Below the pieces are notes generated by a model, which saw only the letters and a list, made by a program, of their open reading frames with translations, made no database searches and was not told where the DNA came from. A stretch of 44,332 nucleotides of DNA from Acidobacteriaceae bacterium (GTDB lineage Bacteria > Acidobacteriota > Terriglobia > Terriglobales > Acidobacteriaceae): contig PLSM01000166.1 in NCBI GenBank assembly GCA_003165075.1, positions 151,199 to 195,530 on the forward strand, in the 5' to 3' direction. Position 1 is the first letter of the stretch; each line of letters opens with the position of its first letter. Positions 1-8,807 of this stretch are shown here, piece after piece. The position numbers and the translations under genes are program-made.

Positions 1-2
1 AC

Positions 3-842
3 CTCAAGGACATGCTGCCGAACATTTTTGGCGGCGGCACCAAGAAGCGGAAGATGAAGGTGGGCGACGCCTTTGACTACCTGGTTCAGGAGGAAGAAGG
101 CCGCCTCATCGACATGGACCAGGTGAACCGCGCGGCTACCGAGCGCGTCGAGTCCAGCGGCATCATCTTTCTCGACGAGATCGATAAAATCGCCGGCCGC
201 GAGGGCAGCCACGGACCTGACGTTTCACGCGAAGGCGTGCAGCGCGACATTCTGCCCATTGTGGAAGGCACCACGGTGAATACCCGCTACGGCATGGTGC
301 GCACCGACCACATTCTTTTCATTGCCGCCGGCGCATTCCACGTGTCCAAACCCAGCGATCTGATTCCCGAGCTGCAGGGGCGCTTCCCGATTCGTGTGGA
401 GTTGAAGTCGCTGACTGTTGAAGATTTTTTGCGCATTCTCACCGAGCCCAAGGCCTCGCTCACTAAGCAGTACTCGGCGCTGCTTGAAACCGAGGGCGTG
501 CGTCTGGAGTTCGAACCCGAAGCGCTGCGCGAGATGGCGGAGTTCGCCTTCAAGGTGAACGAAACCACTGAGAACATCGGCGCGCGCCGCCTGCACACCA
601 TCATGGAGCGTGTGCTGGAGGACGTGAGCTTTCTGGCGCCCGACGTGGCCCGCCGCGCACCGGATAACGAGCAGGCCGCCTTATCTGAGGCCATCCGAAA
701 CGAGGCTTCCGCTCCGTTGCCCTACCTGGAACGCATGACCGCCTCCGGGCCGGAGAAGGTTTTTACCATCACGCCGGAGTACGTCAAGCAGATGGTGGCC
801 ACCATCGTGAAGGACCAGGACCTGAGCCGCTACATACTTTAG
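3..842 (+). CDS. hslU: HslU, ATPase subunit of the HslVU protease (5' end outside window)
   Basis: AAA+ unfoldase that feeds proteins into the HslV peptidase in the cytoplasm. The window opens inside the gene in frame 3, so only about 279 C-terminal residues are visible; the first ATG in view (position 12) is internal. Visible marks are the Walker B stretch IIFLDEID, the following arginine-rich segment of the I-domain border, the sensor-2 motif GARRLHT and the diagnostic HslU ending DLSRYIL. Walker A and the N-terminus lie upstream. Compared with the E. coli sequence I remember, there is an insertion of roughly 35 residues between the helix after sensor 2 and the last strand, rich in Ala, Glu and Pro. 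hslV would be expected just upstream. The family call is near certain. Confidence 0.96.
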   Translation, partial: LKDMLPNIFGGGTKKRKMKVGDAFDYLVQEEEGRLIDMDQVNRAATERVESSGIIFLDEIDKIAGREGSHGPDVSREGVQRDILPIVEGTTVNTRYGMVRTDHILFIAAGAFHVSKPSDLIPELQGRFPIRVELKSLTVEDFLRILTEPKASLTKQYSALLETEGVRLEFEPEALREMAEFAFKVNETTENIGARRLHTIMERVLEDVSFLAPDVARRAPDNEQAALSEAIRNEASAPLPYLERMTASGPEKVFTITPEYVKQMVATIVKDQDLSRYIL

Positions 843-1132
843 AGCCAGTTCACACTACTCAAGCCCGAGTGTCCTATGTGCGAGATTTGTTTGCAGAAAT
901 TTATGCCCATCTCCAGACGAATTTCGCCTTGCGCGCGCAACCCACGTTTGCTACCTTCGTGTCGTACCTCGGCAGCCCGCGGCGCATATTAACAAGCGGG
1001 CTCTACCTGCACTCTCCGGCTTCTGAGGGATTGTGGATGGAGGCGTATCAGAGTACTTGGGAAAGGTGCGCCTACGCATCCGCGCCGCCGTTCCCTTGCC
1101 TCCACGCAATTCAACGCTGAGGAGAAAAAGCC
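842..1132. other. Intergenic region between hslU and the VOC gene
   Basis: About 290 bases with no convincing gene. An 83-codon plus-strand reading frame (869-1120) has no recognisable family and no good ribosome binding site, so it is left out. No clear terminator with a T-run follows hslU. Confidence 0.5.
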
Positions 1133-1498
1133 ATGAGCAATCCGGGACAAGACCACAAGATCAACTACATCGAGTTCGCTTCGACCGACATCGAACGGAC
1201 GAAGCAGTTTTACGCGACGGTATTCGGTTGGAGTTTTCAGGATTATGGGCCGGAATACGTCAGCTTCAATGCAAGCACTGCCGGCATCGACGGCGGTTTC
1301 TACAAGGTGCAGCCGCATGAGGGACCGCAGAGGTTTGCGCCGCTGATCGTGCTCTACTCCGCGGATTTGAAGGCGACGGAAGCTGCAATCGTCGCGGCGG
1401 GGGGCAGCATCGTGGTGCCCACTTTCGAATTTCCCGGCGGCCGCAGGTTCCACTTTGCAGATGGAGTAGGGAACGTGCTGGCCGTCTGGTCGGAGTAG
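1133..1498 (+). CDS. VOC (glyoxalase/bleomycin-resistance fold) family protein
   Basis: A 121-residue single-domain protein of the vicinal oxygen chelate superfamily. The N-terminus (NYIEFASTDIERTKQFYATV, then FGWSF) is the classic first beta-alpha-beta unit of this fold, and the C-terminus carries the paired strand GRRFHFADGVGNVLAVWSE. Members bind a metal and act on small molecules (glyoxalase, dioxygenase, epimerase or resistance roles); the substrate cannot be read from the sequence. The ATG at 1133 is preceded by GAGGAGAAAAAGCC, a good ribosome binding site. It appears monocistronic and is followed by a strong hairpin 34 bases after the stop. The family is confident; the precise function is unknown. 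Confidence 0.85.
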   Translation: MSNPGQDHKINYIEFASTDIERTKQFYATVFGWSFQDYGPEYVSFNASTAGIDGGFYKVQPHEGPQRFAPLIVLYSADLKATEAAIVAAGGSIVVPTFEFPGGRRFHFADGVGNVLAVWSE

Positions 1499-1531
1499 AG
1501 CCGACTGGTCCCTAGCCACTGTGCCAGGTGC

Positions 1532-1568
1532 CCCATCCATTCCACAGCTTCATCGTGGAATGGGTGGG
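1532..1568 (+). terminator. Strong hairpin after the VOC gene (terminator and/or dispersed repeat)
   Basis: CCCATCCATTCCAC (1532-1545) pairs with GTGGAATGGGTGGG (1555-1568): 14 base pairs with one G-U, around a 9-base loop. It lies 34 bases past the VOC stop but has only a short T tail, so it may act as a stabilising hairpin. The wording resembles hairpin repeats I associate with acidobacterial intergenic DNA; that link is from memory. Confidence 0.6.
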
Positions 1569-1677
1569 TTAACCACGTCCCCTCACCGGCCACTTCAACC
1601 CTTTTGCAGAAAATAACCCTCCGAGGTCGCACAATCGAAATGAGGGAATGAGCGGTCAGGGATGTGACCGGTCCGTA

Positions 1678-1696
1678 CCCCCCACCCCCCTCCCCC
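1678..1696 (-). repeat. G-tract element G5-A-G6-T-G6-type (minus strand)
   Basis: On the plus strand this reads C6-A-C6-T-C5. On the minus strand it is G5, A, G6, T, G6, with enough G-runs for an intramolecular quadruplex. A near twin of the same G-A-G-T-G layout occurs at 39759-39778 on the plus strand. Confidence 0.6.
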
Positions 1697-2085
1697 TGCA
1701 ATGGGCGATTTCCGGGGTCACCGTAGGCCCGGACGAAGAGGTAAGATATTTAGAATCAACAATATACTGAATGAACCTGCGAGCAGCCCCATTATCTTAA
1801 TGGTAAACAGAAGCCCCTGAAAAATGCCCTTTTTCGTGGCTTTTGAGGGGGTCTTTGGCGAGTTTCAAAAGAAAGTCAGGCGTTCTTGACCAGCGCCACA
1901 GCGGAACCAGAGTCTGAGGTGGAAGTTGGGGTGCATCGAGCGGCGACCCTGTTCAAAACTCAAGAGGTCACAGTGGCGCTGGTTCCGCCCTGACTAGAGC
2001 GTTTTCGATCTGAGTGTGAACAGAACTCTGGGTGGGAGACCACAGATGCCCATCTCGGCTGTAAGCAGTCAAGCCGAGAACAGCT

Positions 2086-2625
2086 CTAGTTCACCATTGG
2101 CGGCGGCAGAGCCTTGCGCCTGTCCAGATCTTCACGGACCAGCGACAAACCGAGAAGACAGCGCTCAAAGCTGTCGGAGAGGCGCGCAAACAGGGGCGCT
2201 TCCTGTTCGTACTCGAAAAGGTTGAACTTGCTCACGATGAAGTAGCTCTCTTTGCCGGCGCGGACCAGTTCTCCCAGGGTTGGCTGGGGAGAACGGCGCC
2301 GACGGCCTGGAGCGATGGCTTCGGGATACATGCCGCCCACAAAAAGCGCATAGTCGCCGATGTGCTTGCGCACCGAGCGCTCGGCGTCGAAGGAGGGCGC
2401 TGTGCCGTTGATCGGGTCGGCGGCCAGCAGCATGGCGTCCAGCTCTTCTACGAAATGGCCATTCGCGTCGCGCAGCTTGTAGAGATTTTCGGCCTGTGAA
2501 AACTCGCAGAGCAGGTGTGCCACATAGCCGGTCACGTCGGGATCGTTCAACCCCAGTTTGCCCTCGTAGCTATTGCGAACCACCTGTTGGAAGAAAGGTT
2601 CGAGCGGATGGGTCTGATCCTGCAT
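2086..2625 (-). CDS. Conserved hypothetical protein
   Basis: A 179-residue soluble protein of no recognised family; I have a general impression that similar proteins occur in acidobacteria. The start is set at the ATG at 2625 because GGGAGG lies just upstream; a longer reading up to 2673 would place that ribosome binding site inside the gene. No signal peptide or membrane segment is seen. The sequence is mostly helical in character, with a basic patch GRRRRS in the middle and a conserved-looking stretch GYVAHLLCEFSQAENLYKL. It lies 258 bases downstream of transaldolase on the same strand, with a hairpin terminator for transaldolase in between, so it may have its own promoter. Confidence 0.7.
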   Translation of the reverse strand: MQDQTHPLEPFFQQVVRNSYEGKLGLNDPDVTGYVAHLLCEFSQAENLYKLRDANGHFVEELDAMLLAADPINGTAPSFDAERSVRKHIGDYALFVGGMYPEAIAPGRRRRSPQPTLGELVRAGKESYFIVSKFNLFEYEQEAPLFARLSDSFERCLLGLSLVREDLDRRKALPPPMVN

Positions 2626-2836
2626 ACACACCTCCCGTACGCGCTTGCGCGCAGCCAGCCTGCCGTGAAGCAATGGCCGGCTACTTGCTGCGTGCAGCCG
2701 GGGATGCCAGCCACTGCCCTATTTACACAATGTTGACACTCAGCATACTTGAAAAGTCGCGCTTGCCAACAGGGGGAATCAAATTAGTTGGCAGAGTGGA
2801 GAGGCGATTGCAAACGGCTATCCGCACAAAACCCAA

Positions 2837-2860
2837 AGGGCAGTCCTTACCGGCTGCCCT
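2837..2860 (-). terminator. Intrinsic terminator after transaldolase
   Basis: AGGGCAG (2837-2843) pairs with CTGCCCT (2854-2860). On the minus strand the stem is followed by TTGGGTTTTG, a T-rich tail. It lies 24 bases past the tal stop codon. Confidence 0.6.
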
Positions 2861-2883
2861 CTCGATGCAGGATAAAGAGACGC

Positions 2884-3885
2884 TCAAACGGCTGCGGGCG
2901 CGCGCGATTCCAATCCGGCAAGGCGATTGGCCAGCAGCGTTTCCAACTTGACCAGTGCCGCGGAAAATCCTTCAATGCCTTCCTTCAGCTTGTCAGTGGC
3001 CATGCGATCTTCAGCATGCATGCGCTCGAATGCGGCTTTGTCGACCACGATCTTCTCCAGCGGCAGAGCGTTGGACGCAGCAGGATCGAGCTTGCGCGGC
3101 AGGTCGGCGACAGTGGCTTCAAGCTCGGCCAGAAGCTGCGGTGAGATGGTGAGCAGGTCGCATCCGGCCAGCTCCGTGATTTCGCCGATGTTGCGAAAGC
3201 TCGCGCCCATCACCACCGTCTTGTATCCGAATTTCTTGAAGTAGTTGTAGATTTTTGTCACGGACTGAACACCGGGATCATCGGCGCCGTGGAAGTCCTT
3301 GCCCGTATCTTTCTTGTACCAGTCCAGGATTCGGCCCACAAATGGCGAGATGAGCGTCGCGCCCGCCTCGGCTGCTGCGATGGCCTGGTGCATTCCGAAG
3401 AGCAGGGTCAGGTTGCAGTGGATGCCTTCCTTCTCGAGCACTTCGGCGGCGCGGATGCCTTCCCATGTGGAAGCGATCTTGATGAGCACATGATCGCGGC
3501 CGATGCCCGCCTTATCGTACTGCGCGATGATGCTGCGGGCCTGCGCGGTGGTGGCTTCGGTATTGTAGGAAAGGCGCGCGTCCACCTCGGTAGAGATGCG
3601 ACCGGGCACGATGGCCAGAATCTTTTTGCCGAAGGCGATGGCCAGACGCTGGAAGGCCAGGTTGGCCACGGTCTGATCCGATGCGCCATCGCCAAGCTCC
3701 TTGCGCGCGTCCATCAGGACACCGTCTACGATGGGCTTGTATTGCGGCATCTGCGCGGCGGCGGTAATCAGCGACGGGTTGGTGGTGGCATCGGTGGGGC
3801 GAAACTTCTCCATCGCCTCAATGTCTCCCGTATCGGCAACCACCACGGTGTACTGGCGCAGCTGCTCAAGTAGATTCTGCGGCAT
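2884..3885 (-). CDS. tal: Transaldolase
   Basis: Transfers a dihydroxyacetone unit between sedoheptulose-7-phosphate and glyceraldehyde-3-phosphate in the non-oxidative pentose phosphate pathway (cytoplasm). At 333 residues it matches the long TalB-like class. Visible hallmarks are the N-terminal DATTNPSLI motif and the Schiff-base lysine at about residue 136 in [12 protein letters not shown], followed by [20 protein letters not shown] and the [10 protein letters not shown] phosphate-binding region. The start is secured by AGGAGG seven bases before the ATG. It lies 107 bases downstream of the FAH-family gene on the same strand and ends in its own hairpin terminator. Confidence 0.97.
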   Translation of the reverse strand: MPQNLLEQLRQYTVVVADTGDIEAMEKFRPTDATTNPSLITAAAQMPQYKPIVDGVLMDARKELGDGASDQTVANLAFQRLAIAFGKKILAIVPGRISTEVDARLSYNTEATTAQARSIIAQYDKAGIGRDHVLIKIASTWEGIRAAEVLEKEGIHCNLTLLFGMHQAIAAAEAGATLISPFVGRILDWYKKDTGKDFHGADDPGVQSVTKIYNYFKKFGYKTVVMGASFRNIGEITELAGCDLLTISPQLLAELEATVADLPRKLDPAASNALPLEKIVVDKAAFERMHAEDRMATDKLKEGIEGFSAALVKLETLLANRLAGLESRAPAAV

Positions 3886-3992
3886 GATTCCTCCTGGGGA
3901 TGGGGGCTTCCAGCTCCGAGCTCTCCCGGCATCAGTCTATATCTGATCAGATTCATCCGCGCGCTCAAGGTTGCACGAGCGGCAATCTGGGG

Positions 3993-4826
3993 TCAGTCTA
4001 CGTCCGCTTCCACGGTGTTGGCCAGCACGCCCAGGCCGGGGATGGTCACTTCCACTTTGTCTCCAGCCTTGAGCGCCCCCACCCCTGAGGGGGTTCCCGT
4101 CAGCAACAGGTCGCCGGGCTCAAGCGTAATGGCTGCAGTGATATAGCTGAGCAGCGCTGGAATTGAGAAGATGAAATCCAGTGTCGAGCCGTGCTGGCGC
4201 AATTCGCCGTTCACGCGGGTTTCAACGGTCAGACCCTTTTCAGGATCCACTTCATCACTAACAAACGGACCCACGGGGCAAAAAGTGTCGAAGCCCTTGG
4301 CGCGGGTCCACTGGGCGTCCTTCTTCTGCAAATCACGGGCGGTGATATCGTTGGCAACGGTATAGCCGCGGACGAAGGCGCGCCAGTCGGCATCGGACCT
4401 GAGCTTGCGGGCGCGCCGGCCTATCACCAGCGCCAGTTCGCCTTCGTAATCCACGCGGCTCGATGCGGCCGGCAGGCGCACCACTCCGCCGGGAGCCAGC
4501 AGCGCGGACGGCGGCTTGAAGAAAAGCAGCGGCTCGGCGGGAACTTCGTTGCCCAGTTCCGCAGCGTGATCGCGATAGTTGCGGCCTACGCAAACGATCT
4601 TCGAAGGTGTCGCGGCGGGAAGCAGTTGAGCGGCTTTCAACGGCATGGGCTCGAAGTCGAAACTCTCGATGCTTGGAATCAGCGAAGCAGCACACGCGTG
4701 GGCCAAGCGGTAGGCCAGGTCTTCTTCCGGCGCAGCGGTCAAGTCAACAATCCAGGGCTCCCCTGCGCGAAGCTCAACCGTGCCGTAGTGCGTGTGCCCT
4801 TCAAACAAAAAGCGGCAGTATTTCAT
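3993..4826 (-). CDS. Fumarylacetoacetate hydrolase (FAH) family protein
   Basis: A 277-residue member of the FAH / 2-hydroxyhepta-2,4-diene-1,7-dioate isomerase superfamily, metal-dependent enzymes that hydrolyse, decarboxylate or isomerise C-C bonds in catabolic keto acids. The metal ligands are visible in DYEGELALVIGRRAR (the ExE pair), the neighbouring TVANDITARDLQ helix and the GDLLLTGTPSGVG active-site strand. The N-terminal ~65 residues form the small accessory domain. AAGGAG precedes the ATG. It begins 29 bases after the upstream lipoprotein gene, so the two are probably co-transcribed. The exact substrate (acylpyruvate, homoprotocatechuate or similar) cannot be inferred. Confidence 0.92.
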   Translation of the reverse strand: MKYCRFLFEGHTHYGTVELRAGEPWIVDLTAAPEEDLAYRLAHACAASLIPSIESFDFEPMPLKAAQLLPAATPSKIVCVGRNYRDHAAELGNEVPAEPLLFFKPPSALLAPGGVVRLPAASSRVDYEGELALVIGRRARKLRSDADWRAFVRGYTVANDITARDLQKKDAQWTRAKGFDTFCPVGPFVSDEVDPEKGLTVETRVNGELRQHGSTLDFIFSIPALLSYITAAITLEPGDLLLTGTPSGVGALKAGDKVEVTIPGLGVLANTVEADVD

Positions 4827-4855
4827 GCGGCGATCTCCTTTGCCAGCGTGCGATG

Positions 4856-5953
4856 TCAGGGACCGGGCACGCCCTCTTCGGCCTCGGCAGAGCGTGCGCT
4901 CTCATGGCCGCCTTGGTCGATGGCGGTGACGGCGTAGCGATAGGTGTTGCCGCGCTGCACCTGCACGTCGTGGAAGGCCGGCCCAACCACCGGCTGCGCG
5001 GGAGAGATGCGCTGCCAGGTCCCGTCGCCCTGGCGGCGATAGACGATATAACCGGCCAGGTCGTCCTCGGTGTCAGGCTGCCAACTCAGGTCGATCGCAG
5101 TCTCGCCGCCATTTTCGCCGGCAATGGCTACGGCAGCCAGCCCAGTGGGCACGGCGGGCGGAAAAACGTCCAGGGCCTCCACGCGCATCGGCGCGGAAAG
5201 CTCCCCAGCCAGTTCCAGCGTCTGCCCATTCGCAACCACTCGAACCACGCGCTGGGCGCGGTAGGCATAGGTCTCGCCGAAGCGGATGTTTTTGTCGAGG
5301 GCTCGATCCGGGACGTGACCCGAGTCAGCGCCGGCCTCGACCAGCAGGTTTTGCTCAACGGGCTCCGGTTCTTGCGCCAACAGCCCCTGTTGGGTTTTGG
5401 CGGGCGGTGGAGTGAGGAGCGTACGGTGCAGGCGAACGGCCTCATTTTCTTTGCTCGGCTGCCAGCGCAACACGATTCCAGCCTTGCGTACCTCGGCGGT
5501 CAGGCCAGTGACCGGTGCAGGCGCCAGGCCTGCAATCACCACGCCCCCATTCGACAGGCCCGCTGAGCGGCCATTGCGATTCTTCAGCTCTACAAAATAG
5601 GTGAGCACGCGTGGAGCGCCCTCAGTTTCGGACCGGGGAAGGCTATCGGCAAACGTAGCCGCAGCGCCAGGAGCAATGTGTATGTCGGTCCCCGGCGCAC
5701 AAGGGGAATGCTCCTCCTGGCGGCAGATGTGAACGGTGACATCGTCTTTCAGCAGCAGCTTGTCGGTGTTCTTCTTGGGCATGGTCCAGGTCAGCGACAC
5801 CCGGTCGCCTGCGCGCGTTGCAGCAAGGTCCGCCACGCGATCCGGCAGATTGAGCGAAGGCGGCTGCGGCGCTCCCGGCGTGCCACACCCGGCCAGCAGC
5901 GCAGCGATCGCAAGCGCCAGCGCGGACAAGCCATCTTGTTGCAGAGATCTCAT
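4856..5953 (-). CDS. Lipoprotein with fibronectin type III domains
   Basis: A 365-residue exported lipoprotein. The N-terminus has a hydrophobic signal ending in the lipobox LLAGC, so Cys22 or thereabouts should be lipidated. The mature part contains fibronectin-III-like beta domains: one at roughly residues 35-135 (VSLTWTMP), a second near 135-245 (IVLRWQPS) and a third near 255-360 ending in the typical GNTYRYAVTAIDQGGHES strand. Such proteins usually act as surface adhesion or scaffold modules; no enzymatic domain is visible. GGAAGGCG precedes the ATG. It is followed closely by the FAH-family gene and preceded 64 bases upstream by the ADOP permease gene. Confidence 0.85.
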   Translation of the reverse strand: MRSLQQDGLSALALAIAALLAGCGTPGAPQPPSLNLPDRVADLAATRAGDRVSLTWTMPKKNTDKLLLKDDVTVHICRQEEHSPCAPGTDIHIAPGAAATFADSLPRSETEGAPRVLTYFVELKNRNGRSAGLSNGGVVIAGLAPAPVTGLTAEVRKAGIVLRWQPSKENEAVRLHRTLLTPPPAKTQQGLLAQEPEPVEQNLLVEAGADSGHVPDRALDKNIRFGETYAYRAQRVVRVVANGQTLELAGELSAPMRVEALDVFPPAVPTGLAAVAIAGENGGETAIDLSWQPDTEDDLAGYIVYRRQGDGTWQRISPAQPVVGPAFHDVQVQRGNTYRYAVTAIDQGGHESARSAEAEEGVPGP

Positions 5954-6017
5954 CGCCTTCCAGTCTAATGGAGCAGCGCGGGGATCGAGTCAGACGCGGC
6001 CAGGACTAGGACGCTCG

Positions 6018-8471
6018 CTACTCGACGCGTAGCGCCTGCATCGGGTCCAGCCTGGCTGCACGAGCTGCAGGCAGCCACACGGCGAGGAATGCCACGGCGG
6101 TAAGAATCAGAGGCACAGCAATGAATACTGCGGGGTCCCAGCTCTTCACGCCGAAGAGAAAACTGGCCAGGAACCGCGTCAGTCCAAACGCTGCTGCAAT
6201 GCCCAGCACCACGCCCACAAGCGCCAGCCGCATGCCCTGCCATACAACCAGTTTGCGGATAGTGGCGCGGTCCGCGCCCAGCGCCATGCGGATGCCCATC
6301 TCCTGGGTGCGCTGCTGAACGGAGTAGGCCATCAGGGCATAGATGCCGATCGCGGCCAGGATCAGTGCGACCGCACCGAAGATCGTGAGCAGCACCATGT
6401 TAAAGTTCTGGCGCGAAGTGGAGCGCGCCACAATCTCATCCATTGTTCGCACGCGGGCCACAGGAAAACCTCCGCTGGCGACGCGCAGTTGTTCGACGAT
6501 CTGCGCGATGAGAGGATGAGGATCGCCGTGCGTGCGCACCACCCAGCGCAGCGGCAAAAAGGTGGCGTTGAGAGCCGTCATGCCATCAGGGACCTGCGCG
6601 TCCGGAACAATCATGAGCGAGCCCGGATCACGGCTGAGACCGCCTTCATGGGTATTGGCGACCACACCGATGATGAGCCGCGCGGGTTCTTCGAACGGCG
6701 GACCCATTCCCTTTCCCACGAGCAACTGTTGCCCCAAGGGGTTCTGGTTGGGGAAGAATTCTTTCGCGAACGCTTGATTAATGAGGACTACGCCGGGAGA
6801 TGAAGCCGTATCGTGGTCGTTGAACTCGCGCCCTTTCAGAACCGGAATCTTGAAGGCCTTGTAGTAGTCCGGCGAAGCGCTCATCCAGCCGGCGCCCGGT
6901 TCGCCCTTCGCCGGGTCCACCGGGCGCCCCGCGATGGCGAACGGCAGGCCGAACTGTCCCTGGATCGGCAGGCAGCAGGTGAAGGCCGAGTCCTCTACGC
7001 CGGGGATCGCGTTGAGCCGCTGGCGGCCGTCAAACGAAAGCTGAGCCACGCCTGCGGTTTTCGCGTAGCGATCGCCGGTGAGCGACATCTCCATGGTCAG
7101 CACGTTGTGCGCGTCAAAGCCGGGATCGACGCTATGCAACGCAATGGAGGTCCGGATCAGCAGAGCTGCGCCGACCAGCAGCACAAGAGCCAGCGAGACT
7201 TCGCTGACCACCAACAAGGCGCGCACTTTGCCCTGCCGAAATCCCGTTCCGGCCCGGTTGCTGCCCTCCTTCAATGACGAGTTGAGGTCAGTGCGCGAAG
7301 CACTGAACGCAGGAACCAGGCCGAAAAGGATTCCTGTGAGAAGCGAAATGGCCAGTGTGAAGACGAGCACGCGCCAATCCACGCCGAGGGCTGACCCGTC
7401 TTCTCCAACCCGTGGAAGCCCTGCGGGACTGATCGCAAGCAGCGCGCGCACGCCCACAAAGCCGAGAATTGACCCAAGAATTCCGCCTGTGACCGCGAGC
7501 AGCACACTCTCAGTTAGAAGTTGGCGAATGATGCGCACCCGGCTCGCGCCCAGCGCTGAACGAATGGCGAACTCACGCTTGCGTCCCGTGGCGCGCACCA
7601 GCAGCAAGTTAGCCACGTTGGCGCAGGCAATCAGCAATACCAGCCCTACCGCACCCAGCAGCACCAGCAGCGACGTGCGTGCATTATCCACAATCGAGTC
7701 GCGCAGGGGCTCCACGACGAAACTGAAATTCGGGTTCTTCAGCGCATACGTGCGGGCGAACTGGTTGAGAGCCAGCTTCATCTGTGCGTTGGCCTGCGCC
7801 AGCGTGATGCCCGGCTTCAGCATCCCCACAGCCTGAAAGAAGTGCCCCTGATTCGTGCTGTTGGGTTCGAATTGGAACGGCACCCAGATTTCCGCTTCGG
7901 GATCGGAGAGAAAATCCTTTCCCGTGACGCCGATGATGGTATACGGCTCGTTCCCCAGCGACAGTGAGCTGCCGAGCACCTTCGGGCTGCCGCCAAATCT
8001 TCGCTGCCACAGCCCGTAACTCAACACCACGACCTTGCCGCCGTTGGGCAAATCCTCCTGTGGAGTGAAGGTGCGCCCCAGCATCATCGGCGCGCCAAAT
8101 ACGCGGAAATACGCCTCGCTGACGTGGATGCCGTGGATCAGTTCCGGCCTGTCGCCGGTAATGTTGAAGCCAGGTCCCGCAAAGTCGTATGCGGCAACGT
8201 CTTTGAAGATGCTGGACTGCTGCTGGTAGACATGGAACTTCGTGATTGAAGCGATATTCGCTTTGCCGCCCTGCCCGCTCATCTCAATCGCCACGATGCG
8301 GTCCGCGTCGGGATAGGTGAGCGGCTTCAGCAGCACAGCGTTCACCACCGTGAAGATGGCGGTGTTGGCTCCAATGCCCAGCGCCAGCGCCGAAACTGCG
8401 GCAATGGTGAAGGCGGGGCTCTTGATGAACAGATGCAGTGCGTGTTTGACGTCGTTCCAGAGTTCACCCAT
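6018..8471 (-). CDS. ADOP-type ABC transporter permease (MacB/FtsX-like)
   Basis: An 817-residue membrane protein with two MacB-periplasmic-core plus FtsX units in tandem. The first unit begins with the conserved opening FTIAAVSALALGIGANTAIF followed by TVVNAVLLKPL, with its periplasmic core to about residue 250 and three membrane helices at about 260-420. A second core spans about 430-690, then terminal helices near 690-800 and the typical ending RLDPMQALRVE. This architecture without an adjacent ATPase gene is the 'acidobacterial duplicated orphan permease' type. Its substrate is unknown; MacB relatives export peptides, lipoproteins or drugs or transmit force across the envelope. A hairpin at 8510-8534 lies in the leader. 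The neighbouring lipoprotein gene is downstream on the same strand. Confidence 0.93.
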   Translation of the reverse strand: MGELWNDVKHALHLFIKSPAFTIAAVSALALGIGANTAIFTVVNAVLLKPLTYPDADRIVAIEMSGQGGKANIASITKFHVYQQQSSIFKDVAAYDFAGPGFNITGDRPELIHGIHVSEAYFRVFGAPMMLGRTFTPQEDLPNGGKVVVLSYGLWQRRFGGSPKVLGSSLSLGNEPYTIIGVTGKDFLSDPEAEIWVPFQFEPNSTNQGHFFQAVGMLKPGITLAQANAQMKLALNQFARTYALKNPNFSFVVEPLRDSIVDNARTSLLVLLGAVGLVLLIACANVANLLLVRATGRKREFAIRSALGASRVRIIRQLLTESVLLAVTGGILGSILGFVGVRALLAISPAGLPRVGEDGSALGVDWRVLVFTLAISLLTGILFGLVPAFSASRTDLNSSLKEGSNRAGTGFRQGKVRALLVVSEVSLALVLLVGAALLIRTSIALHSVDPGFDAHNVLTMEMSLTGDRYAKTAGVAQLSFDGRQRLNAIPGVEDSAFTCCLPIQGQFGLPFAIAGRPVDPAKGEPGAGWMSASPDYYKAFKIPVLKGREFNDHDTASSPGVVLINQAFAKEFFPNQNPLGQQLLVGKGMGPPFEEPARLIIGVVANTHEGGLSRDPGSLMIVPDAQVPDGMTALNATFLPLRWVVRTHGDPHPLIAQIVEQLRVASGGFPVARVRTMDEIVARSTSRQNFNMVLLTIFGAVALILAAIGIYALMAYSVQQRTQEMGIRMALGADRATIRKLVVWQGMRLALVGVVLGIAAAFGLTRFLASFLFGVKSWDPAVFIAVPLILTAVAFLAVWLPAARAARLDPMQALRVE

Positions 8472-8807
8472 GGAAGGCTCCGTTACCCCACTGCTGCGCT
8501 GATTCTAGACCACGAGATCCGCGCCGGATCGTGGCCCCACTGTCCGATATGTATGGATTATGCGTGCTGTTCCTTGTAGACGCGCTGCGTCCCTGGCCGT
8601 AAGCGGTCAATGCGAACACTTCGCGGGACGGGATGGGTACGTCGAGTATGCTCGACTGCGTGGCCGGGCTCACGAAGACTCGGACTCTCTCCGTATCTGT
8701 ACCGTGAATACAGTGGTCGTCGTCGAACGCACCGGGGCGATACAATTCGGACGAATCTTTGCTGACTTTTAAATCCAAATAAGGCGGCACAAGGAACGGA
8801 GAAGAAA
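8472..8807. other. Divergent intergenic region between ADOP permease and Gfo/Idh gene
   Basis: 336 bases with no supported gene. A bulged hairpin at 8510-8534 (CCAC-GA-GATCCG / CGGATC-GTGG, loop CGC) lies in the permease leader. A perfect palindrome, GTCGAG-TATG-CTCGAC, lies at 8641-8656, roughly midway between the two divergent starts. No confident promoter was found. Confidence 0.5.
8641..8656. promoter_or_regulatory. Short perfect palindrome in a divergent promoter region
   Basis: GTCGAG and CTCGAC flank a 4-base TATG spacer. It lies 170 bases before the ADOP start and 152 bases before the Gfo/Idh start, a plausible operator position, but a single copy could be chance. Confidence 0.3.

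Larger units (their letters stand above)
1499..2085. other. 587-base gene-free stretch with several inverted repeats
   Basis: Contains no supported gene. It holds the 1532-1568 hairpin, a C-rich tract at 1678-1696 (G-quadruplex pattern on the minus strand), and an inverted duplication in which CCAGCGCCAC (1890-1899) and GCGGAACC (1901-1908) recur as GTGGCGCTGG (1973-1982) and GGTTCCGC (1981-1988) with the order of the two blocks exchanged. Another hairpin, TCTCGGCT (2053-2060) with AGCCGAGA (2072-2079), lies just past the end of the minus-strand gene at 2086 and could act as its terminator, although it lacks a T-run. Confidence 0.6.

Noticed and set aside
869..1120. 83-codon plus-strand frame between hslU and the VOC gene
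   Set aside because: No family resemblance, weak start and poor composition for a gene; probably chance.
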